From NCBI GenBank assembly GCA_016185015.1, contig JACPOI010000015.1:177964-241963 (forward strand): a stretch of DNA of 64,000 bases, written 5' to 3'. How positions within the stretch are numbered: position 1 is the stretch's first letter; every line of letters begins with the position of its first letter. A model generated the notes under the pieces. The model made no database searches. It was not told the origin of the DNA and saw nothing but the letters and a program-made list of their open reading frames with translations. A program made the position numbers and the translations under genes. Of this stretch, positions 7,871 to 16,005 are shown in pieces. The stretch comes from Burkholderiales bacterium (lineage in GTDB: Bacteria > Pseudomonadota > Gammaproteobacteria > Burkholderiales > Burkholderiaceae_C).

Positions 7871-8731
7871 ATGCGTTTCATCACCTATATTCAGGGCGGC
7901 CAGCAACGTCTGGGCGTCGTCACCGGCCAGGAGGTCATCGACCTGAACCAGGCCCAGCCCCAGATCAGCGCCGACCTGCGCACCGCCCTGCGTGCGGGCC
8001 AGGACCTGGCCGGCGCCGCCAAGGCGGCCATCGCTTCCAGTGCCAAGCGCGTGCCGCTTTCCAGCGTGCAGCTGGCCCCCGTGCTGCCCGAGCCCGGCAA
8101 GATCGTCTGCCTGGGCCTCAATTACTACGACCACGCCAAGGAGGGCGGGCGCGAGAAGCCGGTCTACCCCTGGTTCTTCCTGCGCTGTGCCTCCTCGCTG
8201 CTCGCGCCCGATGCCAAGGCCCTGCGCCCCAAGGTGTCCGAGCGCCTGGACTGGGAGGCCGAACTCGCCGTGGTGATCGGCAAGACCGTGAAGCACTGCA
8301 CCCTGGACAACGCGCTCGACGCCGTCTTCGGTTATTCCGTCTTCAACGACATCTCCGTGCGCGACTACCAGAAGAAGACACCGCAGTGGAGCATCGGCAA
8401 GAACTTCGACCGCACCGGCCCCTTCGGCCCCACGCTGGTCACCGCGGATGAGTTGCCCGCGGGCGCCACCGACCTGCGCATCCAGGCGCGCCTGAACGGC
8501 CAGATCATGCAGGACGCCAATACCCGCGACATGATCTGGGGCGTGGCCGAAACCATCCAGCTGCTCACCGAGTGCATGACGCTGGAGCCCGGCGACGTCA
8601 TCGTCATGGGCACGCCGGCCGGCGTGGGCCAGGCCCGCACGCCCCCGGTCTGGATGAAACACGGCGACGTGGTCGAGATCGAGATCGAGAACATCGGCCT
8701 GCTGCGCAACACCATCGAGGACGAGGCCTGA
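7871..8731 (+). CDS. Fumarylacetoacetate hydrolase family protein
   Basis: A 286-aa FAH-family enzyme that hydrolyses, hydrates or decarboxylates the open-chain diketo acids left by ring cleavage. Family marks are the small N-terminal domain (MRFITYI...GVVTGQEVIDL), then KIVCLGLNYYDHAKEGG, the metal-binding LDWEAELAVVIGK, YSVFNDISVRDYQ, FGPTLVTADE and the C-terminal VIVMGTPAGVG. A ribosome site AGGAG precedes the ATG by six bases. It sits between the dioxygenase and the hydroxylase in the same operon. Confidence 0.9.
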   Translation: MRFITYIQGGQQRLGVVTGQEVIDLNQAQPQISADLRTALRAGQDLAGAAKAAIASSAKRVPLSSVQLAPVLPEPGKIVCLGLNYYDHAKEGGREKPVYPWFFLRCASSLLAPDAKALRPKVSERLDWEAELAVVIGKTVKHCTLDNALDAVFGYSVFNDISVRDYQKKTPQWSIGKNFDRTGPFGPTLVTADELPAGATDLRIQARLNGQIMQDANTRDMIWGVAETIQLLTECMTLEPGDVIVMGTPAGVGQARTPPVWMKHGDVVEIEIENIGLLRNTIEDEA

Positions 8732-8733
8732 CC

Positions 8734-10278
8734 ATGGGGAACGTGAAAGCGGCGGCGCCGTACGACGTCGCCATCGTCGGCTTCGGCCCCTCGGGCGCGG
8801 TCGCTGCGGGCCTGCTGGGCGCGCAGGGCATCCGCACCTATGTGTGCGACAAGCTGCATGAGGTCTACGACAAACCCCGCGCCATTGCGCTGGACCACGA
8901 GATCATCCGCCTGTTCCAGCAGATGGGCGTGGCGAAGAAGATCAAGCCCTACCTTGAGCCCTTCACCGATTCGGTCTACTACGGCGTCGACGGCCAGGTC
9001 ATCAAGCGCATGTCCACTGTGGCGCCGCCGTACCCGCTGGGCCACACGCCCTCGGTCGTCTTCACCCAGCCGCCAGCCGAGCGCATCCTGCGCGAGCACG
9101 CGCTGTCCTTCCCTTGCGTGACGGTGCAACTGGGCCAGACGCTCACGCAGATCACGCAGGACGAACAAGGCGCCACGCTCACGCTCAAGGGTGACGATGG
9201 GCAAGCCTCTACCGTGCAGGCGCGCTACGTCATCGCCTGCGACGGCGCATCGAGCACCGTGCGCAGCCAGGTGGGCATCACGCTCGAAGACCTGGACTTC
9301 GACGAGCCCTGGTTGGTGGTGGACGTGCTGGTCAATGAACAAGGCCTGGCCAAGCTGCCCACGACCAGCGTGCAGTACTGCAACCCCGAGCGCCCCAGCA
9401 CTTACCTGATCTGCCCCGGTAACCATCGCCGCTGGGAAATCTCCATCAACCCCGGCGAAGACCCCAAGCAGGTCGCCACGCCTGAAGGCACCTGGAAACT
9501 GCTGGCGCCCTGGCTCACGCCGGCCGACGCCACGCTCTGGCGCCAGGCCAGCTACCGCTTCCACGCGCTGGTCGCCAGCGAGTGGCGCAGCGGCCGCGTC
9601 TTCGTGGCGGGCGATGCTGCCCACCAGCAGCCGCCCTTCCTGGGCCAGGGCATGTGCCAGGGCGTGCGCGACGTGGCCAACCTCTGCTGGAAACTGGGCG
9701 CCGTGCTCAAGGCCCGCGCGCCCGAGCGCCTGCTCGATACCTATGGCCCCGAACGCAAGGCCCACGTCACTGACCTGACCACCCGCATCAAGGGCATCGG
9801 CCAGATCATCTGCGAGCGTGATCCCGTGCGCGCCCGCGCGCGTGACGCGAAGCTGCTGGCCGAATGCGGTGGCGTCGTGCAGCCCACGCCGCGCCAGGAC
9901 GTGCAGCCGGCCTTGCGCGCGGGCCTGCTCGCCGCGCAGCAGCACCCGGCGCGCGGCACCATCTTCCCGCAGCCCTGGCTGCTGGTCGATGGCGAAAAAC
10001 AGCGTATGGACGACGTGCTCGGCAGCGGCTGGCGCCTGGTGCTCGACCGCCATGCCGACGCGGCCCTGCGCCAGCAGGCGCGCGTGCTGGCGCGCCCGGG
10101 CCTCACGGTGGTGCAGCTGGGCACACCGGGCTGCACCGAGGCCGAAGGCGTGCTGGCCCGCTGGTTCGAGCGCCAGGGCTGCAGTGCTGCCCTGGTGCGG
10201 CCCGATCACTACGTCTATGGCGTGGCCGCCAGCGCACAGGAGCTGTCGGACCAGCTCTCGACGCTGGCCGCTTTCTGA
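8734..10278 (+). CDS. MhpA-like FAD-dependent aromatic hydroxylase
   Basis: A 514-aa class A flavoprotein monooxygenase related to 3-(3-hydroxyphenyl)propionate hydroxylase. The FAD dinucleotide motif is VAIVGFGPSGAVAAGLL near the N-terminus, DGASSTVR lies mid-chain, and the second FAD motif is FVAGDAAHQQPPFLGQGMCQ. The C-terminal 120 residues form the thioredoxin-like tail common in this group. It would use NAD(P)H and O2 to hydroxylate a phenolic substrate ahead of ring cleavage. It begins two bases after the FAA hydrolase stop. The exact substrate is not determinable. Confidence 0.87.
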   Translation: MGNVKAAAPYDVAIVGFGPSGAVAAGLLGAQGIRTYVCDKLHEVYDKPRAIALDHEIIRLFQQMGVAKKIKPYLEPFTDSVYYGVDGQVIKRMSTVAPPYPLGHTPSVVFTQPPAERILREHALSFPCVTVQLGQTLTQITQDEQGATLTLKGDDGQASTVQARYVIACDGASSTVRSQVGITLEDLDFDEPWLVVDVLVNEQGLAKLPTTSVQYCNPERPSTYLICPGNHRRWEISINPGEDPKQVATPEGTWKLLAPWLTPADATLWRQASYRFHALVASEWRSGRVFVAGDAAHQQPPFLGQGMCQGVRDVANLCWKLGAVLKARAPERLLDTYGPERKAHVTDLTTRIKGIGQIICERDPVRARARDAKLLAECGGVVQPTPRQDVQPALRAGLLAAQQHPARGTIFPQPWLLVDGEKQRMDDVLGSGWRLVLDRHADAALRQQARVLARPGLTVVQLGTPGCTEAEGVLARWFERQGCSAALVRPDHYVYGVAASAQELSDQLSTLAAF

Positions 10279-10321
10279 GACACACGGTTTTTACAACGAC
10301 AAACCCCACGAGGAGACAGAC

Positions 10322-11296
10322 ATGCAACGCAGACATTTCATCCAGGCCAGCCTGCTGGCCACAGCCGTTCCCGCCGCCTGGGCCCAGGGCAATGGCGCCT
10401 GGCCCGACAAGCCGGTCAAGTTCATCCTCTCGCAGCCGCCGGGCTCTGGGCCCGACAACGTGGCGCGCCTGCTGGGTGACCGCCAGGCCCGTGCGCTCGG
10501 TCAGCCCATCGTCATCGAGAACAAGCCCGGTGGCCAGAACATCATCGGCGCGCAGGCTGCGGCGCGCTCGCCGGCCGATGGCTACAGCCTGTACTTCGCC
10601 ACCACCGCGGCGCTGGTCACGAACAAGTACCTGTTCAAGACCATGCCCTACGACCCCGAGAAGGATTTCGTGCCCGTGGCCTTCATCGCCAAGAGCCCCT
10701 TTGCCGTGGTCGTGAAGGCCGAATCGCCCATCACCTCGATGCAGGACCTGATCGCCCGCTCCAAGGCCGAACCCGGCAAGGTCTCGCTGGCCAACGAAGG
10801 CCCCCGCACCTTCGGCGGCATCATCGCGCGTGTCATCAATGCGCGCACCCAGATGCAGGCCAACCTGGTGGGTTATGCCTCGGTCGGCGTGGCCGTGCAG
10901 AACCTGATCGGCGGGCACGCCGACGTGGCGGTGGCCGATGTGGCCTCCACCGCGGCGCTGGTGCGCCAGGGCCGCCTGCGTTACCTCGCCGTCACCGCGG
11001 CCAAGCGCGTGGCCGGCTGGGAGCAGGTGCCCGCGCTGTCCGAACTGCTGCCCGGTTTCGAGATGGTGGGCTGGTTCGCCGTGGTGGCACCCGCCGGCAC
11101 GCCGGCCGCTGCCATCCAGCGCATGAACAAGGAGATCAACACCCTGCTGGGCGACGCCGATGTGGCGCAGCGCATGGCCACCATCGGCCCCATCGCCGAG
11201 TCCATGGGCGCGCCCGAGCAGACCGGCGCCTTCCTCACGCTGGAGCACCAGCGCTGGAGCCGCGCCGCACAGGAAATCGGCCTGCTGCCGGAATAA
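10322..11296 (+). CDS. Bug-family (tripartite tricarboxylate type) binding protein
   Basis: A 324-aa exported solute-binding protein with a Tat-like start (QRRHFIQASLLATAVPAAWA). The mature chain begins with WPDKPVKFILSQPPGSGPDN and IVIENKPGGQNIIGAQAAAR, typical of the Bug/TctC family that is greatly expanded in Burkholderiales. No TctA/TctB permease genes are nearby, the usual orphan situation for Bug proteins. As the last gene of the aromatic cluster it probably delivers or senses the aromatic acid. Confidence 0.9.
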   Translation: MQRRHFIQASLLATAVPAAWAQGNGAWPDKPVKFILSQPPGSGPDNVARLLGDRQARALGQPIVIENKPGGQNIIGAQAAARSPADGYSLYFATTAALVTNKYLFKTMPYDPEKDFVPVAFIAKSPFAVVVKAESPITSMQDLIARSKAEPGKVSLANEGPRTFGGIIARVINARTQMQANLVGYASVGVAVQNLIGGHADVAVADVASTAALVRQGRLRYLAVTAAKRVAGWEQVPALSELLPGFEMVGWFAVVAPAGTPAAAIQRMNKEINTLLGDADVAQRMATIGPIAESMGAPEQTGAFLTLEHQRWSRAAQEIGLLPE

Positions 11297-11309
11297 GGGA
11301 GAGGCCATC

Positions 11310-11897
11310 ATGTACCTCCTGCAACGCAGCTTCAAGCTCGGCCTGCTGCTGGCCGCGACCAGCCTGCTCGGCGCCTGTGCCAGCCTGTCCAGTCCCTCGC
11401 CTTACAGCGCGAGCGGTTTCAACCTGGTCTCGCCCGGTCGCCTGGACAACGCCATGCTCACGCAGCCCTACGCTGGCAAGAACCCCGCCAATCCCAATTG
11501 CGTGGGCGAGAACCTCACGCCGGCCCTGAGCTGGGTGCGCGCGCCCGTTGGCACGCGCAGCTTTGCCATCGTCATGGATGACCAGGCGGGCCGCGCCGGC
11601 CTGGGCGTCAACCACTGGACGGCTTATGGCATCGCAGCCAGCGTGACCGGCCTGGCCGAAGGCGAGGCGAGCGCCCCCAGCAACAAGCTGGTGATGGGCA
11701 AGAACACGCTGGGCATGGCCTATCTGGGCCCCTGCCCGCCGCGTGGCAATGCGCCCCAGCATTACGTCTACACCCTGATCGCCACCTCGCTGGCGCCCGA
11801 TGCGCTGCCGCCCGGTCTGAGCAAGGCCGAGCTGATGGAGGCGCTCAAGGGCAAGGCCCTGGGTGCTGCCAGTCTGGTGCTGCGCTACGCACACTAG
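11310..11897 (+). CDS. YbhB/YbcL-type PEBP lipoprotein
   Basis: A 195-aa protein with a lipoprotein signal (lipobox LGAC near residue 22). The mature part carries the phosphatidylethanolamine-binding fold: CVGENLTPALSWVRAP, FAIVMDDQAG, VNHWTAYGIAA and HYVYTLIATSL. E. coli YbhB/YbcL homologues are small periplasmic or cytoplasmic proteins of unsettled function. It starts 13 bases after the Bug gene and may be co-transcribed with it. A strong hairpin terminator follows at 11939. Confidence 0.85.
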   Translation: MYLLQRSFKLGLLLAATSLLGACASLSSPSPYSASGFNLVSPGRLDNAMLTQPYAGKNPANPNCVGENLTPALSWVRAPVGTRSFAIVMDDQAGRAGLGVNHWTAYGIAASVTGLAEGEASAPSNKLVMGKNTLGMAYLGPCPPRGNAPQHYVYTLIATSLAPDALPPGLSKAELMEALKGKALGAASLVLRYAH

Positions 11898-11938
11898 GAC
11901 GCCTATCGCCGGCTTGCGTCGGCGGACCTTGTGCCATG

Positions 11939-11965
11939 AAGCCAGCCCGCGAGGCTGGCTTTTTG
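11939..11965 (+). terminator. Rho-independent terminator
   Basis: A perfect stem GCCAGCC/GGCTGGC with a five-base loop is followed directly by TTTTT. It closes the transcript of the aromatic cluster and the PEBP gene. Confidence 0.85.
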
Positions 11966-11992
11966 CATGCCGCGCCGCGCTACAGTGCAGGC

Positions 11993-12499
11993 ATGAACCT
12001 GCGCATCCGCGACGAAACCACCCTCGACGTGCCAGCCATCACGGCCCTCACCGAAGCGGCATTCCTGAATGCCCCGCACACCGCCCACACCGAGCACTAC
12101 ATCGTCAACGCCCTGCGCCGCGCCGGGCAGCTCACGCTCTCGCTGGTGGCAGAGCAGGCCGGGGCCGTGGTCGGCCACGTGGCGCTCTCGCCCGTCACCG
12201 TGTCCGATGGCAGCCCGGGCTGGTACGGCCTGGGCCCCATCTCCGTGCTGCCCGCGCTGCAAGGGCAGGGCATCGGTTCGGCGCTCGTGCATGCCGCGCT
12301 GGACGGCCTGCGCGCGCGCGGCGCGGCCGGCTGCGTGCTGGTGGGCGATCCGGCGTATTACGCGCGCTTCGGCTTCAAGCCACAGCCCGGCCTGGTCTAC
12401 CCCGGCATCCCGCCCGAGTTTTTCATGGCCCTGGCCTTCGGCTTCGCCGTGCCGCAAGGCAGCGTGGTGTTCCATGGCGCTTTCGGGGCCACGGCCTGA
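11993..12499 (+). CDS. GNAT N-acetyltransferase (YhbS-like)
   Basis: A 168-aa acetyltransferase. The acetyl-CoA-binding motif A is seen as ISVLPALQGQGIGSALVHAA, followed by GCVLVGDPAYYARFGFKP, which is typical of the YhbS subgroup. The ATG at 11993 lies just beyond the upstream terminator; the frame is open further upstream, but that part would overlap the terminator hairpin. The acyl acceptor is unknown. Confidence 0.85.
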   Translation: MNLRIRDETTLDVPAITALTEAAFLNAPHTAHTEHYIVNALRRAGQLTLSLVAEQAGAVVGHVALSPVTVSDGSPGWYGLGPISVLPALQGQGIGSALVHAALDGLRARGAAGCVLVGDPAYYARFGFKPQPGLVYPGIPPEFFMALAFGFAVPQGSVVFHGAFGATA

Positions 12500-12545
12500 C
12501 ACACATCCACACATCTGGCAGGGGGCACCGCGGTACCATACCCGC

Positions 12546-13694
12546 ATGCACAAGAACGAGACAGGGAGCGGCGCAAGGGCGCCGGACACCACGGGCGGGC
12601 CTGCGCGCCTGTCGGTGGCCCTGTTGCAGGCCGAGAACCAGCGCCTGCGCGAGCAGCTCGACGGCCTGATCGGCGAGGCCCGCCTCAACCAGGACAAGCT
12701 GCGCCGCTTCGACCAGCTCGAACGCAAGGTCATCGGCGCGGCCTCGCTGATCGATCTGGTGCAGACCCTGCTGGTGGACTACCCCGCACTTTTCGAACTC
12801 GACTGCGTCACCCTGGCGCTGGTGGACGCGCAGTACGAGGTCGCGCGCATCCTGGGCGAGGGCGGCGTGGCCCAGCCCGCCGAGCTGCTCCTGCTGCATG
12901 GTGAGCAGCCCCTGCAGCAGCTCTATGGGGCCGGCACCCGCCCGCTGCTGGGGGAGCCGACGGCAGCGCACGATTTCCTGTTCGACGGGGCATCTGCCAC
13001 GCCGGGCAGCGTGGCCCTGCTGCCTCTGGTGCACCGCGGTGCCTTCATCGGCAGCCTCAACCTGGGCAGCCGCGACGCCGCGCGTTTCGCCACCGGCAGC
13101 AGCACCGATTTCCTGGAGCGCCTGGCCGCGCTGGTGGCCGTCTGCCTGGACAGCGCGCTGGCCACCGAGCGCCTCAAGCTCGCCGGCCTCACCGACGGCC
13201 TGACCGGTGTGCATAACCGCCGATATTTCGAATCGCGCTGCCTGGAAGAAGTGCAGGCCGCACGCCGCAGCAAGTTGCCCCTGGTCTGCCTGCTGCTGGA
13301 CGTGGACCACTTCAAGCGCATCAACGACACCCACGGCCACCCCGCCGGCGACGCCGTGCTGCGTTACGTCGCGCGCCTGATCCGCGCGCAGCTGCGCGGC
13401 AGCGACGTGGTGGCCCGTTACGGCGGCGAAGAGTTCGTGATGCTGCTGCCGGCCACGCCGCTTGCCGCCGCGCTGGACACCGCCGAGCGCATCCGCCGGG
13501 TCATCGCCGCGCAGAGCATGCCGGTGCAGGTGGCCGAGCCGCTGCGCATCACCGTGTCCATCGGCGCTGCGCTGTTGCCGCCTGAAGCCGAGGTGGACGC
13601 CGCTGTGTCGGCTGCGGCCCTGGTGCAGCGCGCCGACCAGGCGCTGTATGCCGCCAAGCAGGGTGGGCGCAACCGGGTGCTGGCGGCCGACTAA
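12546..13694 (+). CDS. Diguanylate cyclase with N-terminal GAF/DUF484-like domain
   Basis: A 382-aa cytoplasmic protein that should make cyclic di-GMP from GTP. Residues 20-60 form a coiled coil (LLQAENQRLREQLDG). Residues 60-205 are a GAF-like domain of the DUF484 kind. The C-terminal GGDEF domain starts near LTDGLTGVHNRRYF; the active site is GGEEF at 293-297, preceded by an RGSD inhibitory site (RxxD), so product inhibition is likely. The ATG at 12546 was preferred over an open upstream extension that overlaps the acetyltransferase gene out of frame. Confidence 0.9.
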   Translation: MHKNETGSGARAPDTTGGPARLSVALLQAENQRLREQLDGLIGEARLNQDKLRRFDQLERKVIGAASLIDLVQTLLVDYPALFELDCVTLALVDAQYEVARILGEGGVAQPAELLLLHGEQPLQQLYGAGTRPLLGEPTAAHDFLFDGASATPGSVALLPLVHRGAFIGSLNLGSRDAARFATGSSTDFLERLAALVAVCLDSALATERLKLAGLTDGLTGVHNRRYFESRCLEEVQAARRSKLPLVCLLLDVDHFKRINDTHGHPAGDAVLRYVARLIRAQLRGSDVVARYGGEEFVMLLPATPLAAALDTAERIRRVIAAQSMPVQVAEPLRITVSIGAALLPPEAEVDAAVSAAALVQRADQALYAAKQGGRNRVLAAD

Positions 13695-13733
13695 ACGGCC
13701 GCCTCCCTCACCACGCAGTCCCCCCCAAACGAC

Positions 13734-13758
13734 AAAGGCCGCCTCGTGGGCAGCCTTT
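13734..13758. terminator. Hairpin between convergent genes
   Basis: AAAGGC...GCCTTT arms with inner GCC/GGC pairing lie between the convergent cyclase and DUF4148 genes. No long T run follows on either strand, so its strength as a terminator is doubtful. Confidence 0.4.
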
Positions 13759-13801
13759 GCGGGTCAGCGGCCGCAGGGGCCGCGGTGCGAACCGTCCTGG
13801 A

Positions 13802-14302
13802 TCAGGACTGGCGGGCGTAGCGGCCCGGCATCACTTCGCTCAGCTTCTTGCCGCCGCCAAAGCTCTCGCTGTCGGTGGCGATGTCGCCGTTGCGTTGGGC
13901 TTCGATCAGCTCGGCCTTCACCTGCTCACGGCTCTTGCCGGCCACCTGGGCCTTGGCAGGGTAGTTGCCCGGAATGATCTCGTTCATCTTGCGACCGCGG
14001 GTGTCGGGGCTGAGCGGCGCGATGTCGCCGGTGCGGATGGCTTCGGCCAGCTCGGCCTGGACCTGCGCGCGGGTCTTGCCGGCGGCCTGGGTCTTGGCGG
14101 GGTAGTTGCTGGGGAAGACTTCGTTGAGCTTCTTGCCGGCGTAGGCTTCGTTGTCGGACACGATGTCGCCATTGCGGACGGCGTCGGCCAGCTCGGCCTG
14201 CACCTGGGCGCGGGTCTTGCCGGCGGGTTCGGCGGCCAGGGCCTGGCCAGCGGACAGGGCGGCCACAGACAGGGCCAGGATCGAAACAGTGGTGCGGTTC
14301 AT
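13802..14302 (-). CDS. Secreted protein with three DUF4148 repeats
   Basis: A 166-aa exported protein with a signal peptide ending at GQALAAEP. The mature chain is three tandem units of about 45 residues, each with the form GKTRAQVQAELxxAxRNGDI followed by GKKLNEVFPSNYP-like text. DUF4148 proteins are small periplasmic proteins common in Burkholderiales with no known function, usually one unit long, so three copies is notable. The ATG at 14302 is chosen because it opens straight into the signal peptide. Confidence 0.85.
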   Translation of the reverse strand: MNRTTVSILALSVAALSAGQALAAEPAGKTRAQVQAELADAVRNGDIVSDNEAYAGKKLNEVFPSNYPAKTQAAGKTRAQVQAELAEAIRTGDIAPLSPDTRGRKMNEIIPGNYPAKAQVAGKSREQVKAELIEAQRNGDIATDSESFGGGKKLSEVMPGRYARQS

Positions 14303-14414
14303 GATGACATTACCTTCAGATAAACATGGAAACTGACCCCCGTCTGGCCTGGTGGGCCGGGCCGGGATCCCGTCGATGCCGCTATTTGCGTACCGTTGCT
14401 GCATCGATGGAATG

Positions 14415-14434
14415 AACTTTAAAGTTTCTGAAAC
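14415..14434. promoter_or_regulatory. Overlapping palindromes in the divergent DUF4148/LysR promoter
   Basis: AACTTTAAAGTT (14415-14426) is a perfect palindrome. It overlaps GTTTC-T-GAAAC (14424-14434). Both lie in the AT-rich spacer between the divergent genes and are candidate binding sites. Confidence 0.4.
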
Positions 14435-14466
14435 AATCAATAAATAGCCTCCGTTGACCTACGGTG

Positions 14467-14481
14467 TTTCTGTTTCAGAAA
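14467..14481. promoter_or_regulatory. Candidate LysR operator upstream of the LysR gene
   Basis: TTTCTG-TTT-CAGAAA is a perfect 15-base inverted repeat 31 bases before the LysR start. It shares the TTTCTG half-site with the palindrome at 14424. This fits an autoregulatory site. Confidence 0.45.
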
Positions 14482-14512
14482 TAATAGAGCCCTTGAATAG
14501 GCCGGAGTCGCC

Positions 14513-15445
14513 ATGGATCGTCTGCTTTCAATGAAGGTGTTTCAGCGCGTGGCCGACGAGGGCAGTTTTGCCGCCGCCGCCCGTGCGCTGGACATGTCCG
14601 CCCCGGTCGTGACGCGGCTGGTGGCCGATCTGGAAGACCACCTGGGTTCGCGGCTGCTGCAGCGCACGACGCGCCGCCTCGCGCTCACCGACGCCGGGCA
14701 GCTCTACCTGAACCGCGTGCGCAACATCCTGCAGGACATCGAGGAGGCCGACGAAACCGTTGGCGCCCACACCCGCGAGCTCGGTGGTCTCTTGCGCCTG
14801 CATGCGCCGCCGGTGCTGGCTTCCTACGTCATCGCGCCGCTGCTGGCAGGCTTTCGCCAGCGTTACCCCAACATCCTGATCGACATCGAGGTCGAGAGCG
14901 TGCGTGAACCCCCGGTGGAGGACTTCGATATCACGCTGATCCCGGCCGATGAGAGCTTCGACGCCGATCTCGTGGCGCGCAAGGTCATCGAGTCCAACGC
15001 CATCCTCGTGGCCTCGCCTGCCTATGTGCAGCGACGTGGCCAGCCGCAGTCCCCGGCGGAACTGGCGCAGCACGACTGCCTGCGCCTGAAACAGGCCTTT
15101 GGACGTTTTCGCCAGTGGCGCCTGTGGCGCGAGGGGCAGCCCGATCTGGTCGAGGAGGTCGAGATCCAGTCGGTGCTGCTGGCCAACCACACCGACACCC
15201 TGTTGCGCGCCACGCTGGACGGTGCCGGCATCACCTCGGTCACCATGGAGCTGGTGGCGCCGTATCTGGCGCGCGGTGACCTGGTGCGGGTGCTGTCGCC
15301 GTGGATCACCGGGCGCCTGGCCATGTACGCCGCCTTGCCCAGCCGCAAGTTCATTCCCCAGCGCAGCCGCGTCTTTCTCGACTACCTGATGGAGCAGACA
15401 CGCGAGCAGAGCCTGCGCGCGCTGGAGGCCTGCACCGTCTGCTGA
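14513..15445 (+). CDS. LysR-family transcriptional regulator
   Basis: A 310-aa regulator with the CrgA/DsdC-like LysR layout: N-terminal helix-turn-helix (MKVFQRVADEGSFAAAARAL, then MSAPVVTRLVADLEDHLGSR) and a C-terminal two-lobed inducer-binding domain from about residue 90. It is divergent from the DUF4148 gene, which it may control together with itself. The inducer is unknown. Length is normal and the ATG at 14513 matches the family start. Confidence 0.9.
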   Translation: MDRLLSMKVFQRVADEGSFAAAARALDMSAPVVTRLVADLEDHLGSRLLQRTTRRLALTDAGQLYLNRVRNILQDIEEADETVGAHTRELGGLLRLHAPPVLASYVIAPLLAGFRQRYPNILIDIEVESVREPPVEDFDITLIPADESFDADLVARKVIESNAILVASPAYVQRRGQPQSPAELAQHDCLRLKQAFGRFRQWRLWREGQPDLVEEVEIQSVLLANHTDTLLRATLDGAGITSVTMELVAPYLARGDLVRVLSPWITGRLAMYAALPSRKFIPQRSRVFLDYLMEQTREQSLRALEACTVC

Positions 15446-15457
15446 GTGCCGCAGGGC

Positions 15458-15937
15458 TCAGCCGGTCGCCTCGTCCTGCCCCGCGCCGAGGCGCTCCTGT
15501 ACGCCGCTCAGCAACTGCAGCAGCTGCTCGCGCTCCTGCGCGCCGAGCTTGCCGAACAGGTCCGTGGCCAGGCTGGCCTCGATGGACAGGAACCAGGCGC
15601 ACGCCTTCTCGCCGGAGGGGGTGACGTGCAGGCGCCAGACCCGGCGGTCCTGCTCGTCCGGGCTGCGGGCCAGGTAGCCCTGTTCCTCCAGCTCGCGGAG
15701 CAGCCGCGTGATCTGCCCCTTGTCGCGGCCCATGGCCTGGCCCAGTTGCTGCTGCGTCCAGCCCGCGTGGCGCTGGCACAGGCTCAGCGCGCGCAGGTGC
15801 ACCGGCCCCAGCGCGTGCCCGCCGTCGTCCTGCATGCGGGTCTTCATGACCTGCCGGATGCTGCCGAACAGGGTCATGAAGGCCTGGAAGGTGGCCAGGG
15901 CAGAGGCGGTCTCGCGGCGACGGGGGGTGGTGCTCAT
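15458..15937 (-). CDS. MarR-family repressor
   Basis: A 159-aa winged-helix regulator. Residues 50-115 hold the DNA-binding domain: LRALSLCQRHAGWTQQQLGQ, then AMGRDKGQITRLLRELEEQG, and the wing with the conserved DEQDRRVWRLHVT. It is divergent from the DUF2798 membrane protein gene, and two matching palindromes lie between them. It probably represses both genes until a small ligand binds. Confidence 0.9.
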   Translation of the reverse strand: MSTTPRRRETASALATFQAFMTLFGSIRQVMKTRMQDDGGHALGPVHLRALSLCQRHAGWTQQQLGQAMGRDKGQITRLLRELEEQGYLARSPDEQDRRVWRLHVTPSGEKACAWFLSIEASLATDLFGKLGAQEREQLLQLLSGVQERLGAGQDEATG

Positions 15938-15948
15938 GGTCTATTGAA

Positions 15949-15965
15949 GGTTGATAAAGTCAACC
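15949..15965. promoter_or_regulatory. MarR operator copy 1
   Basis: GGTTGA-TAAAG-TCAACC: six-base arms around a five-base spacer, 12 bases upstream of the marR start. Its core GTTGA-N5-TCAAC recurs 28 bases away. Confidence 0.6.
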
Positions 15966-15977
15966 ATCGGTTACAAT

Positions 15978-15992
15978 GTTGATATTGTCAAC
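15978..15992. promoter_or_regulatory. MarR operator copy 2
   Basis: GTTGA-TATTG-TCAAC, the same core palindrome as at 15950, centred 28 bases downstream of it and 14 bases before the DUF2798 start. Paired sites on one helix face are typical of MarR control of divergent promoters. Confidence 0.6.
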
Positions 15993-16005
15993 CATTTGGG
16001 TCTTC

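Noticed and set aside
8365..10209. Long antisense reading frames such as the 614-codon frame opposite the hydroxylase
   Set aside because: They mirror the high-GC codon bias of the true genes, have skewed Arg/His/Gly-rich composition and no recognisable domains.
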